Shown: positions 45,126-54,127 of the stretch, in pieces
Layout: every line of letters starts with the position of its first letter
How positions within the stretch are numbered: the stretch's first letter is position 1
Assembly: GCA_002722885.1 (NCBI GenBank)
Contig: PBNE01000002.1
Span: 423,333 to 487,332, forward strand
From: Rhodospirillaceae bacterium
GTDB lineage: Bacteria > Pseudomonadota > Alphaproteobacteria > SP197
Direction of reading: 5' to 3'
Length of the DNA stretch: 64,000 bases
Notes under the pieces: model-generated
Database searches by the model: none
The model's input: the letters and a program-made list of their open reading frames with translations, nothing else
What the model was told of the DNA's origin: nothing
Position numbers and translations under genes: made by a program

Positions 45126-47144
45126 ATGCGTGTGGGTGTTGAGGTCGGCGGGACGTTCACGGACCTGGTGGCGATCGACGAATCCGGAGCCATCACCGTG
45201 GCGAAGGTGCCGTCCGTGCCCTCGGCTCCCGATGAGGGCGCGTTCAACGCGCTGGTCGCTTCAGGTGTCTCCATCGCAGAGATCGAGGACCTGGCCCACG
45301 GCTCCACCATCGCGACCAACGCGGTGCTCGAACGCAAGGGTGCCAGGGTCGCCTTTGTCACGACCCAGGGCTTCCGCGACATCCTCATCATGCAACGTCA
45401 TTCGCGCAGCCGCGTCTACGACCTGACTTACCAGAAGCCCGAGCCGGTGGTGAAACGGCGCGACAGCTTCGAGGTCGCCGAGCGTATGCTGGCCGACGGC
45501 AGCGTGCTCGATGCGCTCGATGCGCAAGCAGTCGAGCGGGATCTGATTCCAAAGCTGAAAGCGGGCGACTACGAGGCCGTGGCGATCTGCCTTTTGAACG
45601 GCTACGTCAATCCTGCCCACGAAGAGGAGCTGGCGGCCATCATCACGCGCCACTGCCAGGGCCTGCAGGTCGCCTGCTCTTCGGGCGTGACCCGCGAGTT
45701 CCGGGAATACGAACGGGCCTCAACCACCACGCTGTCGGCCTATGTACAGCCGGTGATCAACCGCTATCTCGAACGCTTCCAGGACCGGCTGACCGGTTCG
45801 GGTTTCACAGGCCGGTTCTCGGTGATGCAGTCGAACGGCGGACGACTGCCCGCCGAAGGCATGCGGCGCAATGCCATCACCGCGCTCCTGAGTGGTCCCG
45901 CCGCCGGCGTGATGGGTGCGGTGCGCCAGGCGGCGCGTTCGGGTCACGGCAATCTCGTGACCTTCGACATGGGCGGCACCTCGACCGATGTCTGCCTGGT
46001 GACCGAGGGCAAGCCGGACCTCACTGCCGAGTTCGCCCTCGACGGCCTGCCGATCCGGACTCCGATCATAGACATCAACACAGTCGGTGCGGGCGGCGGG
46101 TCGATCATCTGGATCGACGACGGCGGCATGCTGCGCGCCGGACCGCAGAGCGCGGGTGCTGATCCCGGTCCGGCCTGTTATGGCCGCGGCGGCGCCGAGC
46201 CCACGGTGACCGACGCCCATGTCATTCGCCGCACGCTGCGCCCGGATGCCTTCCTGGGCGGGCGCATGGAGATCGATGTTGCGTCAGCGGAAGCCGCGTT
46301 CCGTCCCCTGGCCGAGACGCTGGGCATGAGCCTGGAAGAAATCGCCGATGCGGCGATCCGCGTGGCCGACGCCAACATCGTGCGCGCTATGCAGATCATC
46401 TCGACCGAACGCGGCAAGGACCCGCGCGACTATGCCATGGTTTCCTTCGGCGGCGCCGGACCCCTGCACGCTGCGCGCGTGGCCGAGGACCTAGGGGTCA
46501 ACACGATCATCGTGCCGCCCAACGCGGGCGTGCTATCGGCCTATGGCCTCCTTGCCGCCGACTACCAGCAGTTCGATTCCACGACACGGAAGATGCGCCT
46601 TGGCGATGACACACCGGCGGCCGTGCGCAAGGTCTTCGAGGAGATGCGCAAGCGTGCGGTCGAACGGTTCGTTCTGATGGGCCTGGGCAACCAACCCCGG
46701 CTGACCTTCATCGCCGACATGCGTTTTGTCGGCCAGGCCTTTGAAGTCGCGGTGGAGCTTGATGTCGGCGGTCTTGAAAGCCTGACCAGCGAAGCCCTGC
46801 GCACCGCCTTTGCCGACGAGCATCACCGTGTCTTCATGCACGGCGGCGATGCCTCGAACCCGATCGAGATCGTCGCCTTCCGGTTGGGTGTGGCAGCCCC
46901 CCTGGAGCACATTCCCGCCCTGCGCGAAGACAGCGACGGCGACCCTGCCCCGATGATCGCCTGGCCGATGTACGAACACGGCGCTAGCCATCAGGGCACC
47001 AGCGGCCACCGCGCTTCACTCAGTCAGGGCGAGTCCCTCGCAGGCCCGGCGTTGCTGGAAGACAGCACGTCGACCATCTCCATCCCCCAGGGCTGGACCG
47101 CCGCCATCGACGACCACCACAACCTGATTCTGACGCGGGGCTAG
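45126..47144 (+). CDS. Hydantoinase/oxoprolinase HyuA-type subunit
   Basis: 672-aa ASKHA-fold subunit A of ATP-dependent N-methylhydantoinase / 5-oxoprolinase-type enzymes. The N-terminal phosphate-1 motif VEVGGTFTDLVAIDESGA, the phosphate-2 motif FDMGGTSTDVCLV and GAGGGSIIWID are conserved. These enzymes open cyclic amides such as hydantoins or 5-oxoproline with ATP, or carboxylate acetone-type compounds. The B subunit usually follows immediately; here two HyuB-like genes occur 3.3 and 5.3 kb downstream. The C-terminal tail ends in IPQGWTAAIDDHHNLILTRG, typical of the A chain. Confidence 0.9.
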   Translation: MRVGVEVGGTFTDLVAIDESGAITVAKVPSVPSAPDEGAFNALVASGVSIAEIEDLAHGSTIATNAVLERKGARVAFVTTQGFRDILIMQRHSRSRVYDLTYQKPEPVVKRRDSFEVAERMLADGSVLDALDAQAVERDLIPKLKAGDYEAVAICLLNGYVNPAHEEELAAIITRHCQGLQVACSSGVTREFREYERASTTTLSAYVQPVINRYLERFQDRLTGSGFTGRFSVMQSNGGRLPAEGMRRNAITALLSGPAAGVMGAVRQAARSGHGNLVTFDMGGTSTDVCLVTEGKPDLTAEFALDGLPIRTPIIDINTVGAGGGSIIWIDDGGMLRAGPQSAGADPGPACYGRGGAEPTVTDAHVIRRTLRPDAFLGGRMEIDVASAEAAFRPLAETLGMSLEEIADAAIRVADANIVRAMQIISTERGKDPRDYAMVSFGGAGPLHAARVAEDLGVNTIIVPPNAGVLSAYGLLAADYQQFDSTTRKMRLGDDTPAAVRKVFEEMRKRAVERFVLMGLGNQPRLTFIADMRFVGQAFEVAVELDVGGLESLTSEALRTAFADEHHRVFMHGGDASNPIEIVAFRLGVAAPLEHIPALREDSDGDPAPMIAWPMYEHGASHQGTSGHRASLSQGESLAGPALLEDSTSTISIPQGWTAAIDDHHNLILTRG

Positions 47145-47154
47145 ACCCTCACCG

Positions 47155-47928
47155 TCAGCCGTGCGCGGCGATGAACCGGCGGATGTGGCCAGCGACCTCT
47201 TCGGCGGCTTCCTTCAGGATCGAATGTTTGAGGTCCTTCAGGATGACCAGCTCGCTGGTCGGCAGCAGGCTGTCGATGATGGCGTTCAGGCGCGGGTTGC
47301 AGCCGCCATCGAACTCGCCGGTCAGGACCAGGCTGGGCGCCATGATCTGGTGCAGCCAGGGCGCCATCTCGGTCGCGGCATAAACCCGGAAGACCGCGAG
47401 GAAAACCTCGTCGGGCGTGGTCAGCACCTCGTCGAGCCGGGCCTGTACGAGATCGGGATTGGCCTTCAGGAAATCATCGGTGAACCAGCGATCGACCAGG
47501 GTGTCGAGGATGTTGGGAATACCCTTTTCCTCCATCGCCGTGATCACGCCCTTCACCTTGGCCGCATCCTCATGGGTGCGGCCTGCCGCCGTCGAAAGCA
47601 GGCCCAAGGTCAGGACGCGGTCGGGATGGGTACGGGCGTAGGCCGGGGCGATCATGCCGCCGAGCGAATGGCCCACGACATGGGCCTTTTCGATCCCGAG
47701 CTTCGCGCGCAGGGCTTCGAGGTCCTCGACCAGTTCGTCGAGCGAATAGGGCACCGGCGGCACCGGTGATTCACCGTGACCGCGCTGGTCATAGCGGATG
47801 CAGGTAAAGTCATCCTCCAGGAACGCGATGATGTCGTCCCAGCCGGACCGCCGACCTCCGATCCCATGGGCAAAGAAGATCGCCGGGCCGGACCCGGTCA
47901 CGGTGTAGTCGACGTCGATGGCGGCCAT
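47155..47928 (-). CDS. Alpha/beta hydrolase
   Basis: 257-aa serine hydrolase. FFAHGIGGRRSGWDD holds the oxyanion-hole HG, VVGHSLGGMIAP the nucleophile Ser, GEFDGGCNP the acid Asp and LKHSILKEAA the His. The start MAAIDVDYTVTG at 47928 has AAGGGGGA in front; an open stretch further upstream runs through the palindromic repeat C and is not coding. It converges on the HyuA-like gene with a ten-base gap. Substrate unknown; possibly a hydrolase or dehalogenase-like enzyme for ester bonds. Confidence 0.88.
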   Translation of the reverse strand: MAAIDVDYTVTGSGPAIFFAHGIGGRRSGWDDIIAFLEDDFTCIRYDQRGHGESPVPPVPYSLDELVEDLEALRAKLGIEKAHVVGHSLGGMIAPAYARTHPDRVLTLGLLSTAAGRTHEDAAKVKGVITAMEEKGIPNILDTLVDRWFTDDFLKANPDLVQARLDEVLTTPDEVFLAVFRVYAATEMAPWLHQIMAPSLVLTGEFDGGCNPRLNAIIDSLLPTSELVILKDLKHSILKEAAEEVAGHIRRFIAAHG

Positions 47929-48000
47929 GGTGTTCCCCCTTGTTGTGATGGTGTCGGGACTTTCGGGTGATTGCGATTTCAGAGCAAGCCGCCGTTTTAT

Positions 48001-48213
48001 CTGTTCCCTCAGTCGCCGTGCGCTCACTCCGCTCGGTTGGCTTACGCCGCGGCCGCTCCCCTCGGCCCCTTGCAGGGGCCTCTCGCCTACAAAACGTCGG
48101 TGTTCGCCCCAACGAACACTGGTGAAGACGGTGACAGGGAGTTTCGGCGCCGCGCATGCGGCGGAAGCCAACCGAGCGGAGTGAGCGCCCAGCGACTGGG
48201 GCTAACAAACAAA
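48001..48213. repeat. Long palindromic intergenic repeat, copy C
   Basis: About 213 bp between two minus-strand genes. Its 44-base arms (48007-48050 and 48158-48201) pair at 40 positions. Where copy B has CGTTCCCTCCGGTCACTTGG, copy C has CGCTCACTCCGCTCGGTTGG, and its right arm carries the matching changes. The core contains GGCCCCTTGCAGGGGCC and GACAGGGAGTTTCGGCGC. Confidence 0.9.
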
Positions 48214-48232
48214 GCAGGCCGGCACTGCCAAT

Positions 48233-49285
48233 TCAGGACATCTCGGCAGCCACAGCAATCTTCGCATCTCTAAATCGCGGCATCACGTCCGCCGCGAACC
48301 GTTCCATCGAGTCCATCACGTCCTGATGGCTGGGAATGCCCAGGTGCATGTCGAGCGCGATCTCGTCCATGCCGAGTTCGGCATAGGCGCCGATCTTGTC
48401 GATGATCTCGTCCTTGGTGCCGACGATCAGCTGTTTCATGGCGTCTTCGAAGCCGTAATCGACCTCGATGATTTCGAGCTCGCCTTTGCTCACCGTGCCC
48501 GGGGTCTCGAAGCCGTTGGTGAAGCGCAGGCCGTACTCGTAGACCACCTTGCCCTTCTCGCGCGCGTCCGCCTCATCGGTGGCGACATAGGCCGAGCGCA
48601 GCATCGACATCCTGGGCCGTGTGCCGGCGCGCTCCAGCGCCTCATCGGCGCCGCGATGGAAGGCCTCCATCTGCTTGACCGCGAGATCGAAGCCGCCGCG
48701 CAGCGGCGTGGTCTGCACGTCATAACCTTTCCGCGCGGTGTGATAGATCGCCTCCGGCCCCAGGGCCGCGATCCAGAGTTTTGGGCGGCGCGGCGAGCGC
48801 GGCATCACGGTGATCGGCCCGAAATTGTAGTGCTTGCCTTCCCAGGAGACGTCCTCGCCATCAAACAGCGCTTCGAGCACCGCGAGCGATTCGTCGAACT
48901 TCTCGCGCGTGTCGGCGGGATCGATGCCCATGCGCTCCATCTCGTAGGCAAAGGCACCGCGGCCGATGCCGAGTTCGACCCGGCCGTTCGACAGGATGTT
49001 GGCCAGCATGCACTGGCCCGCAAAGCGGCGCATGTCGTGGAACGGCAGAACGATCACGGCTGTCGAGACCGGAAGCCGTTCGGTCGCGTTGGCGACATGC
49101 AGTGCCAGCATCAGCGGGTCCGGGTTCATCAGGATGTTGACGAAGTGATGTTCGGGCACCGACAGCGCGTCGTAGTCCAGCGCCTCGGCATGGCGCGCCT
49201 GTTCGATCAGGTCGGCGTAGAGCTGCGTGTGGCTGCGTGAGTCGGAGAAATGATGGCAACTGAGGAAAACGTTGAAGGTGGTCAT
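48233..49285 (-). CDS. LLM-class flavin-dependent oxidoreductase
   Basis: 350-aa bacterial-luciferase-like monooxygenase. Blocks: NVFLSCHHFSDSRSHTQLYADLIEQARHAEALDYDALSVPEHHF at the N-terminus, LPFHDMRRFAGQCMLANILSNGRVELGIGRG (flavin-binding Gly-rich segment), and PKLWIAALGPEAIYHTARKGYDVQTTP. The cofactor FMNH2 or F420 cannot be told from sequence. The family oxidises aldehydes, sulfonates or amines. It lies downstream of the TetR gene (67-base gap) on the same strand, so the regulator may control it. Confidence 0.88.
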   Translation of the reverse strand: MTTFNVFLSCHHFSDSRSHTQLYADLIEQARHAEALDYDALSVPEHHFVNILMNPDPLMLALHVANATERLPVSTAVIVLPFHDMRRFAGQCMLANILSNGRVELGIGRGAFAYEMERMGIDPADTREKFDESLAVLEALFDGEDVSWEGKHYNFGPITVMPRSPRRPKLWIAALGPEAIYHTARKGYDVQTTPLRGGFDLAVKQMEAFHRGADEALERAGTRPRMSMLRSAYVATDEADAREKGKVVYEYGLRFTNGFETPGTVSKGELEIIEVDYGFEDAMKQLIVGTKDEIIDKIGAYAELGMDEIALDMHLGIPSHQDVMDSMERFAADVMPRFRDAKIAVAAEMS

Positions 49286-49352
49286 GGCAAATCATCCCTG
49301 GGGACGAACAACCGACTCCTAATCCTTATTATACGACCGCACAACAGAGAAG

Positions 49353-49973
49353 TTATCGGTCGGCTAAACTCGGCAGCGAACGACCGAGCAGGCGGTGGCA
49401 TTCGCCGAGCGCACGGCGCACCGAAAACAGCTTCGGCTCCAGGCACATCTGAAGCCACAGTCCGTCGAGCAGGGCCGTCAGGGCACGTGCCTCCGCACGG
49501 GCATCGACGTCGACACCATCGGCGCAGGCGACCTCGGCGATGACTCTGGCAATGTCCCGGCGGTAGTCGCCATAGAGCTTCTTGTGCATGGCAGCGATCG
49601 CCGGGTTGCGTGGCACAAGATCCCAAAAAGCGAGCTGCACGCGGCGGCGTTCCGGGGCAGCCAGCGGCGGCCGAAGGCTGGCTTCGATCGCGCCCGACAA
49701 CCGCGCGGCCGGGCCAAGGTCGGAACGGCCGATCATACCGCGCGTGGCCTGTTCGAGTTCCAGGACCTGAGCGCGGTAGGTCTCGGCCATCAGGTTGTCC
49801 TTGCTGCCGAAGTGATGGCGAAGAAGGCCCTGGCTCACGCCGGCCTCCTCGCAGATGCGGCGCACGGACGCGCCCTCGACCCCGTCACGCGCCATGCAGC
49901 GGCGCGTGGCGTCGATCAGCGCCTGGCGGCGGACATCGGGGTCTTCCCGGGTGAAGCGGGGCGTGCGGGCCAT
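49353..49973 (-). CDS. TetR-family repressor, BetI-like
   Basis: 206-aa regulator. The N-terminal helix-turn-helix (RRQALIDATRRCMARDGVEGASVRRICEEAGVSQGLLRHHFGSKDNLMAETYRA) and the BetI-like C-terminal ligand domain (LTALLDGLWLQMCLEPKLFSVRRALGECHRLLGRSL) are clear. BetI-type repressors respond to choline or related amines. It lies upstream of the LLM gene on the same strand, opposite to the HyuB gene to the right. Confidence 0.88.
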   Translation of the reverse strand: MARTPRFTREDPDVRRQALIDATRRCMARDGVEGASVRRICEEAGVSQGLLRHHFGSKDNLMAETYRAQVLELEQATRGMIGRSDLGPAARLSGAIEASLRPPLAAPERRRVQLAFWDLVPRNPAIAAMHKKLYGDYRRDIARVIAEVACADGVDVDARAEARALTALLDGLWLQMCLEPKLFSVRRALGECHRLLGRSLPSLADR

Positions 49974-50020
49974 CGCCCATGGCTACGCCGCCTGATGCAT
50001 CAGGACAAGTCGTGACATGA

Positions 50021-50055
50021 AAAGGGGCGCCCGGCGCTGCAGCCGGGTGCCCTTG
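50021..50055 (-). terminator. Intrinsic terminator on the minus strand
   Basis: AAGGGCACCCGGC pairs with GCCGGGCGCCCCTT (one extra base) and on the minus strand ends in CCCCTTTTC. It lies 110 bases downstream of the small frame at 50165 and just upstream of the TetR gene, so it would end a transcript from that small frame. Confidence 0.65.
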
Positions 50056-50164
50056 TTTCAGCCAGAGACGGAATCTTCAGATCGAGAGCATCGCGTCAGT
50101 GCGATAGGTCGCAGATGGCCGACGCCGGCGGACAAATCATTGTGCTCGGATAACCGTCACAGGT

Positions 50165-50281
50165 CTAGTTCGTCGAGGCGGCCTCGCTGTCCTGTGGCGC
50201 GATGTCGGTGAGTTCGCCGTTGCAAAGGCTGTCGACGGGCAACAACGATGTGCCAACAAGATCAGAAAGCGTGGTGTTCAT
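50165..50281 (-). CDS. Candidate small protein, 38 aa
   Basis: The frame reads MNTTLSDLVGTSLLPVDSLC and then a hydrophilic tail with TDIAPQDSEAA, ending at TAG. No similarity to a family I know. Support: a terminator 110 bases downstream in the right direction, a weak TTGGCT-n17-TAGGGT promoter-like pair and the inverted repeat GACTT-GAG-AAGTC just before the ATG. Against: no clear Shine-Dalgarno sequence and unremarkable codon choice. Listed as a candidate only. Confidence 0.3.
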   Translation of the reverse strand: MNTTLSDLVGTSLLPVDSLCNGELTDIAPQDSEAASTN

Positions 50282-50485
50282 ATCTTGGACTTCTCAAGTC
50301 AACGTGCGAAACCCTACAAACTAGCCCGGCTTGAGCCAAGACACGAGCAACGGTGAGCAGCCTGGTTTCTGTGCGACCCATCACTCACGGGCAGGTTTGG
50401 CGGCAGGACCCGCTTCGGGATACGGCGTGGTTGTCCACGCTCTCGCTAAACGCCAGAATGGCCGCGCTGCTAGGGGACCATGATC
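50282..50485. other. Gene-free stretch upstream of the first HyuB-like gene
   Basis: Between the small minus-strand frame and the HyuB gene I see no gene, only the GACTT-GAG-AAGTC inverted repeat near 50288-50300. The promoter of the HyuB gene should lie within this stretch, but no strong -35/-10 pair is evident. Confidence 0.5.
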
Positions 50486-52126
50486 ATGACTCTCGATCCC
50501 GTCGATTACGCCGTTATCAGCCAGGGTATCCTCGCCGCCGCGCGCGAGATGGGCTCCAAGCTGGTACGTTCCGCCTACTCTACCGTGGTGCGCGAGGCGG
50601 CCGATGCGTCGGCCGGGCTGATGGATGCGCAGGGCCGCATCGTGGCCCAGGCCGAGATGATCCCGATGCAGCTGGGATCGATGACAGCGACTTGGGCGGC
50701 CTGCGCCGCACATCATCCGGTCGAAACGCTGGAAGAGGGCGATTTCTATATCTGCAACGACCCCTTCGAGGGTGGTCAGCACATCCCCGATGTCTTCATC
50801 TTCCAGCCGATCTTCTTCGAGGGCCGCCTGCTTGGTTTCGCCGCCTCGGTCGCCCATCACCTGGAGATGGGCGGCGCGGCGGCCGGGATCGTGGCCGATG
50901 CCAGCGATGTCTATCAGGAGGGCCTGCGCCTGCCGCCCTCGCGCTGGAACCTTGAACGTGACTGGTACGGCGGCCCGCTGCAGCGGCTGATTGCCAAGAA
51001 CATCCGCGTCCCCCAGCTCACCATCGGTGATTTAAACGCCCAGTTTGCCGCGGGCAGCGTTGGTGCTGGACGACTGAAACAGCTTGCCGAAAAGTACGGT
51101 GGCGACACAGTCGAGGCCACCATGGCCGAGCTCATCGCCTATTCCGAGCGGCGGGTCCGCGCCGCCATCGCCGCGGTCCCCGACGGCACCTGGCACGGCG
51201 AAGACAACATCGACGACGACGGACTCACCGATGAGCCCCGTACCATCAGGGTCGCTCTGACGATCAAGGGCGACACCATCCACTGCGACTTCACCGGCAC
51301 CAGCGAGCAGGTGGCGCGCAATCTCAACAGCCCGCTCAGTTCGACCTTCTCAGCCACCTTCACGCCGATCAAGGCCGCGCTGACCAGCACCGATATTCCT
51401 TTCAACCACGGCAGCACCCGTGCCGTGACGCTCGACGTGCCCTACGGTTCGATCCTCAATCCGAAGCCGCCCGCGCCGGTCCACGCCCGCATGCTGGTCT
51501 GCTACCGCACCTTCAACGCCGTGATGAAGGCATTGAGCCAGGCGGTGCCCGAAAAGGTGATCGCTTGCGGCTACGACACCACCACAGCCCTTTATCTCTC
51601 CCACTTCGACGACGACCGGTACCGCGTGATCGCCGAGGTGCTGGGCGGAGGCTATGGCGCGGGCCATAGAAACGACGGGGTCAGTGCGGTGGGCGGACCG
51701 CTGGCCAACTGCACCAACACACCGGTCGAAGTGCTCGATCTCGACTACGACTTCTTCCGCATGCACGAGTACTCCCTGCGGCCCGACAGCGGCGGCGGCG
51801 GCCGCCAACGGGGCGGTCTGGGTTATGTGCGCGCCTACGAGATCCTCAAGCCCGGCGCCTCTCTTTCAATGTACGCGGATCGTTTCAAGCTGGCACCCGA
51901 AGGCCTCTTCGGCGGTCAGGAGGGCAAACGCGCCCGCTGCACCGTCGAACGCGGCGGCGAAATCATCGACATCCCCAGCAAAGGCGGCCTGGCGCTGGAA
52001 CCCGGCGATATCCTCACTATCATGACCGGCGGCGGTGCAGGTTACGGTGATCCCGAAGAGCGGGACCCGACTGCTATCGCCGCTGACCTGGCGGATGGTT
52101 TCATCACGCGGGCGGCAGCGGAGTAA
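50486..52126 (+). CDS. Hydantoinase/oxoprolinase HyuB-type subunit, copy 1
   Basis: 546-aa subunit B of ATP-dependent hydantoinase/oxoprolinase/acetone carboxylase-type enzymes. Family features: DPVDYAVISQGILAAAREMGSKLVRSAYSTVVREAADASAGLMDAQG, GDFYICNDPFEGGQHIPDVFIFQPIF, FAASVAHHLEMGG. The ATG at 50486 lies nine bases after AGGGGA, in line with the start of copy 2; the ATG at 50480 would be too close. It has no A subunit adjacent; the HyuA-like protein 3.3 kb upstream is the obvious partner. Repeat D follows its stop codon. Confidence 0.92.
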   Translation: MTLDPVDYAVISQGILAAAREMGSKLVRSAYSTVVREAADASAGLMDAQGRIVAQAEMIPMQLGSMTATWAACAAHHPVETLEEGDFYICNDPFEGGQHIPDVFIFQPIFFEGRLLGFAASVAHHLEMGGAAAGIVADASDVYQEGLRLPPSRWNLERDWYGGPLQRLIAKNIRVPQLTIGDLNAQFAAGSVGAGRLKQLAEKYGGDTVEATMAELIAYSERRVRAAIAAVPDGTWHGEDNIDDDGLTDEPRTIRVALTIKGDTIHCDFTGTSEQVARNLNSPLSSTFSATFTPIKAALTSTDIPFNHGSTRAVTLDVPYGSILNPKPPAPVHARMLVCYRTFNAVMKALSQAVPEKVIACGYDTTTALYLSHFDDDRYRVIAEVLGGGYGAGHRNDGVSAVGGPLANCTNTPVEVLDLDYDFFRMHEYSLRPDSGGGGRQRGGLGYVRAYEILKPGASLSMYADRFKLAPEGLFGGQEGKRARCTVERGGEIIDIPSKGGLALEPGDILTIMTGGGAGYGDPEERDPTAIAADLADGFITRAAAE

Positions 52127-52133
52127 GGGGTTG

Positions 52134-52362
52134 GTTGTTCTTTAGCCTCAGACGCCAGCCCTCGCTCCGCTCGGCCCCTTACGGGGCCTCTCGCCTACAG
52201 AACGTCCATGTTCGCTCCTGTCGACACCGGCGCAGACAGCGACAGGGAGTCTCGGCGGCGTACAGCGAAGCGGCCGCCGACCGGCGCGACTGCGCCGGCA
52301 GGCGATCAGGCCCGGAAGCCAAGCGAATGGAGTTCGCGCCCGGCGCTTGAGGGAACAACGAA
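52134..52362. repeat. Long palindromic intergenic repeat, copy D
   Basis: About 229 bp between two HyuB-like genes. The ends are inverted (left: TAGCCTCAGACGCC; right: GGCGCTTGAGGGAACAA). The left arm is shorter than in copies A-C: it jumps from CTCCGCTCGG straight to the CCCCTTACGGGGCC hairpin. The core GACAGGGAGTCTCGGCGGCG is conserved. Confidence 0.85.
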
Positions 52363-52449
52363 AGAATCATGGCGAGGTAGCAGCGGGCCGATTACTCTTT
52401 CGTCTCCCGATCACCGATGCAGTCTCTCAGGACATCACGGAGCCTCGCC

Positions 52450-54117
52450 ATGACATTGGATACAGTCGATTATGCGGTTATCAGCCAGGGCATCATCGCC
52501 GGGGCTCGCGAGATGGGGGCGAAGCTGATCCGCAGCGCTTATTCTACCATCGTGCGCGAGGCGCAGGATGCCTCGGCCGCGCTGCTCGACCGTGACGGCA
52601 ATGTCATCGCCCAGGCCGAGCTGATCCCGATGCAGCTGGGGCCGATGAAGATGACCTTCGTGCCCTGCGCGGAAACCCATCCGGTCGACACGCTGGTGCC
52701 GGGCGATTTCTACATCACCAACGATCCCTTCAACGGCGGCCAGCACCTGCCCGATGTCTTCATCTTCTCGCCGATCTTCTTCGAAGGCGAGGTGATCGGC
52801 TTCGGCGCCTCGGTCGCCCATCATCTCGATCTCGGCGGCGGCGCACCGGGGCTCAACGCCGATGCCTCGGATGTCTATCAGGAAGGCCTGCAGATTCCGC
52901 CCAGCTGCTACAACCTCGACCGCGACTGGAACGGCGGCCCCTTCGAGCGCCTGGTTGCCGCCAACATCCGCGTGCCCCAACTCACCATCGGGGACTTCAA
53001 CGCCCAGTTCGCGGCCAACGCCATCGGCGGTCTGCGCATCCAGGAGCTTGCGGCAAAGTTCGGCAAGGACGCCGTGCTCGAGACCATGGCCGAGCTCCTG
53101 AACTATTCCGAACGTCGCGTCCGCACGGCCATCGCGGAGATTCCAGACGGTGTCTACTTCGGCGAGGACGCGGTCGACGACGACGGCCTGACCGACGATC
53201 CGCTGCCCGTGAAGGCCAAGGTCACAATCCAAGGCGACACCATCGACATCAGCTTCGACGGCAGCGCCCAGCAGGTCTCACGCAATCTCAACTGCCCGTT
53301 CTCCTCGACCGTCTCGGCCGCGCTGGCCTGCGTGAAGTCGGTCCTGACCAGCGCTGACATTCCCTTCAACGAAGGCGTGAAGCGGCCGTTCACGATCACG
53401 GCACCCTATGGTTCGCTGCTCAATCCCCGCCCGCCCGCGCCGGTCCGCGCCCGCATGGAGCCGGCCTACCGCACGTTCAACGCGGTGATGAAAGCACTCA
53501 GCCAGGCAGCACACGAGAAGGTGATCGCAGGCGGATTCGACACCACGGTGGTCTTCGCCCTCTCCCATCTCACCGATGACGGCTACCGCGTCTACGTCGA
53601 GATCTTCGGCGGCGGCTACGGCGCCTCGGTCGACCAGGACGGCTGTGATGCCATCGACAGCCCGCTGTCGAACTGCGCCAACACGCCGGTCGAAGCACTC
53701 GACATGGAGTACGACTATTTCCGCGTGGTCGACTACGGCGTGCGTCCGGATTCCTCAGGCGCCGGTAAACAGCGCGGCGGGCTCGGCCTGATCCGCGCCT
53801 ACGAGATCACCCGCGATGACGTCACCTTCGCGGTCTATGCCGACCGCTTTCGCATTGCACCAAGCGGTCTGCAGGGCGGTGCCGACGGCCCGCTCGGCCG
53901 CTGCGCGATCCAGCGTGGCGACGAAACCATCCCGGTCAATTCGAAGACCGGCATGGAGCTCAGGAAAGGCGATGTGTTGACGATCTTTTCGGGCGGTGGT
54001 GGCGGCTACGGCGATCCCGCCGAACGTTCGCGCGACGCCATCGACGCCGACATCGCCGACGGCCTCATCACCCCCGAAACCGCCCACCGCGACTACCCGG
54101 CCATCGCCGCGGAGTAG
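52450..54117 (+). CDS. Hydantoinase/oxoprolinase HyuB-type subunit, copy 2
   Basis: 555-aa paralogue of the gene at 50486, with the same order of motifs (DTVDYAVISQGIIAGAREMGAKLIRSAYSTIVREAQDASAALLDRDG, GDFYITNDPFNGGQHLPDVFIFSPIF). The C-terminal halves keep GGGYGDP. The ATG 52450 follows ACGGAG. Sequence divergence between the two B chains is large, so they may assemble into enzymes of different specificity with the single A subunit in this window. The upstream promoter may lie in or near repeat D. Confidence 0.92.
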   Translation: MTLDTVDYAVISQGIIAGAREMGAKLIRSAYSTIVREAQDASAALLDRDGNVIAQAELIPMQLGPMKMTFVPCAETHPVDTLVPGDFYITNDPFNGGQHLPDVFIFSPIFFEGEVIGFGASVAHHLDLGGGAPGLNADASDVYQEGLQIPPSCYNLDRDWNGGPFERLVAANIRVPQLTIGDFNAQFAANAIGGLRIQELAAKFGKDAVLETMAELLNYSERRVRTAIAEIPDGVYFGEDAVDDDGLTDDPLPVKAKVTIQGDTIDISFDGSAQQVSRNLNCPFSSTVSAALACVKSVLTSADIPFNEGVKRPFTITAPYGSLLNPRPPAPVRARMEPAYRTFNAVMKALSQAAHEKVIAGGFDTTVVFALSHLTDDGYRVYVEIFGGGYGASVDQDGCDAIDSPLSNCANTPVEALDMEYDYFRVVDYGVRPDSSGAGKQRGGLGLIRAYEITRDDVTFAVYADRFRIAPSGLQGGADGPLGRCAIQRGDETIPVNSKTGMELRKGDVLTIFSGGGGGYGDPAERSRDAIDADIADGLITPETAHRDYPAIAAE

Positions 54118-54127
54118 CGCAAGGCAG

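Noticed and set aside
47929-48171. N-terminal extension of the alpha/beta hydrolase frame by about 80 codons.
   Set aside because: The extension is encoded by repeat C; homologues start at MAAIDVDYTVTG, which has a good ribosome-binding site.
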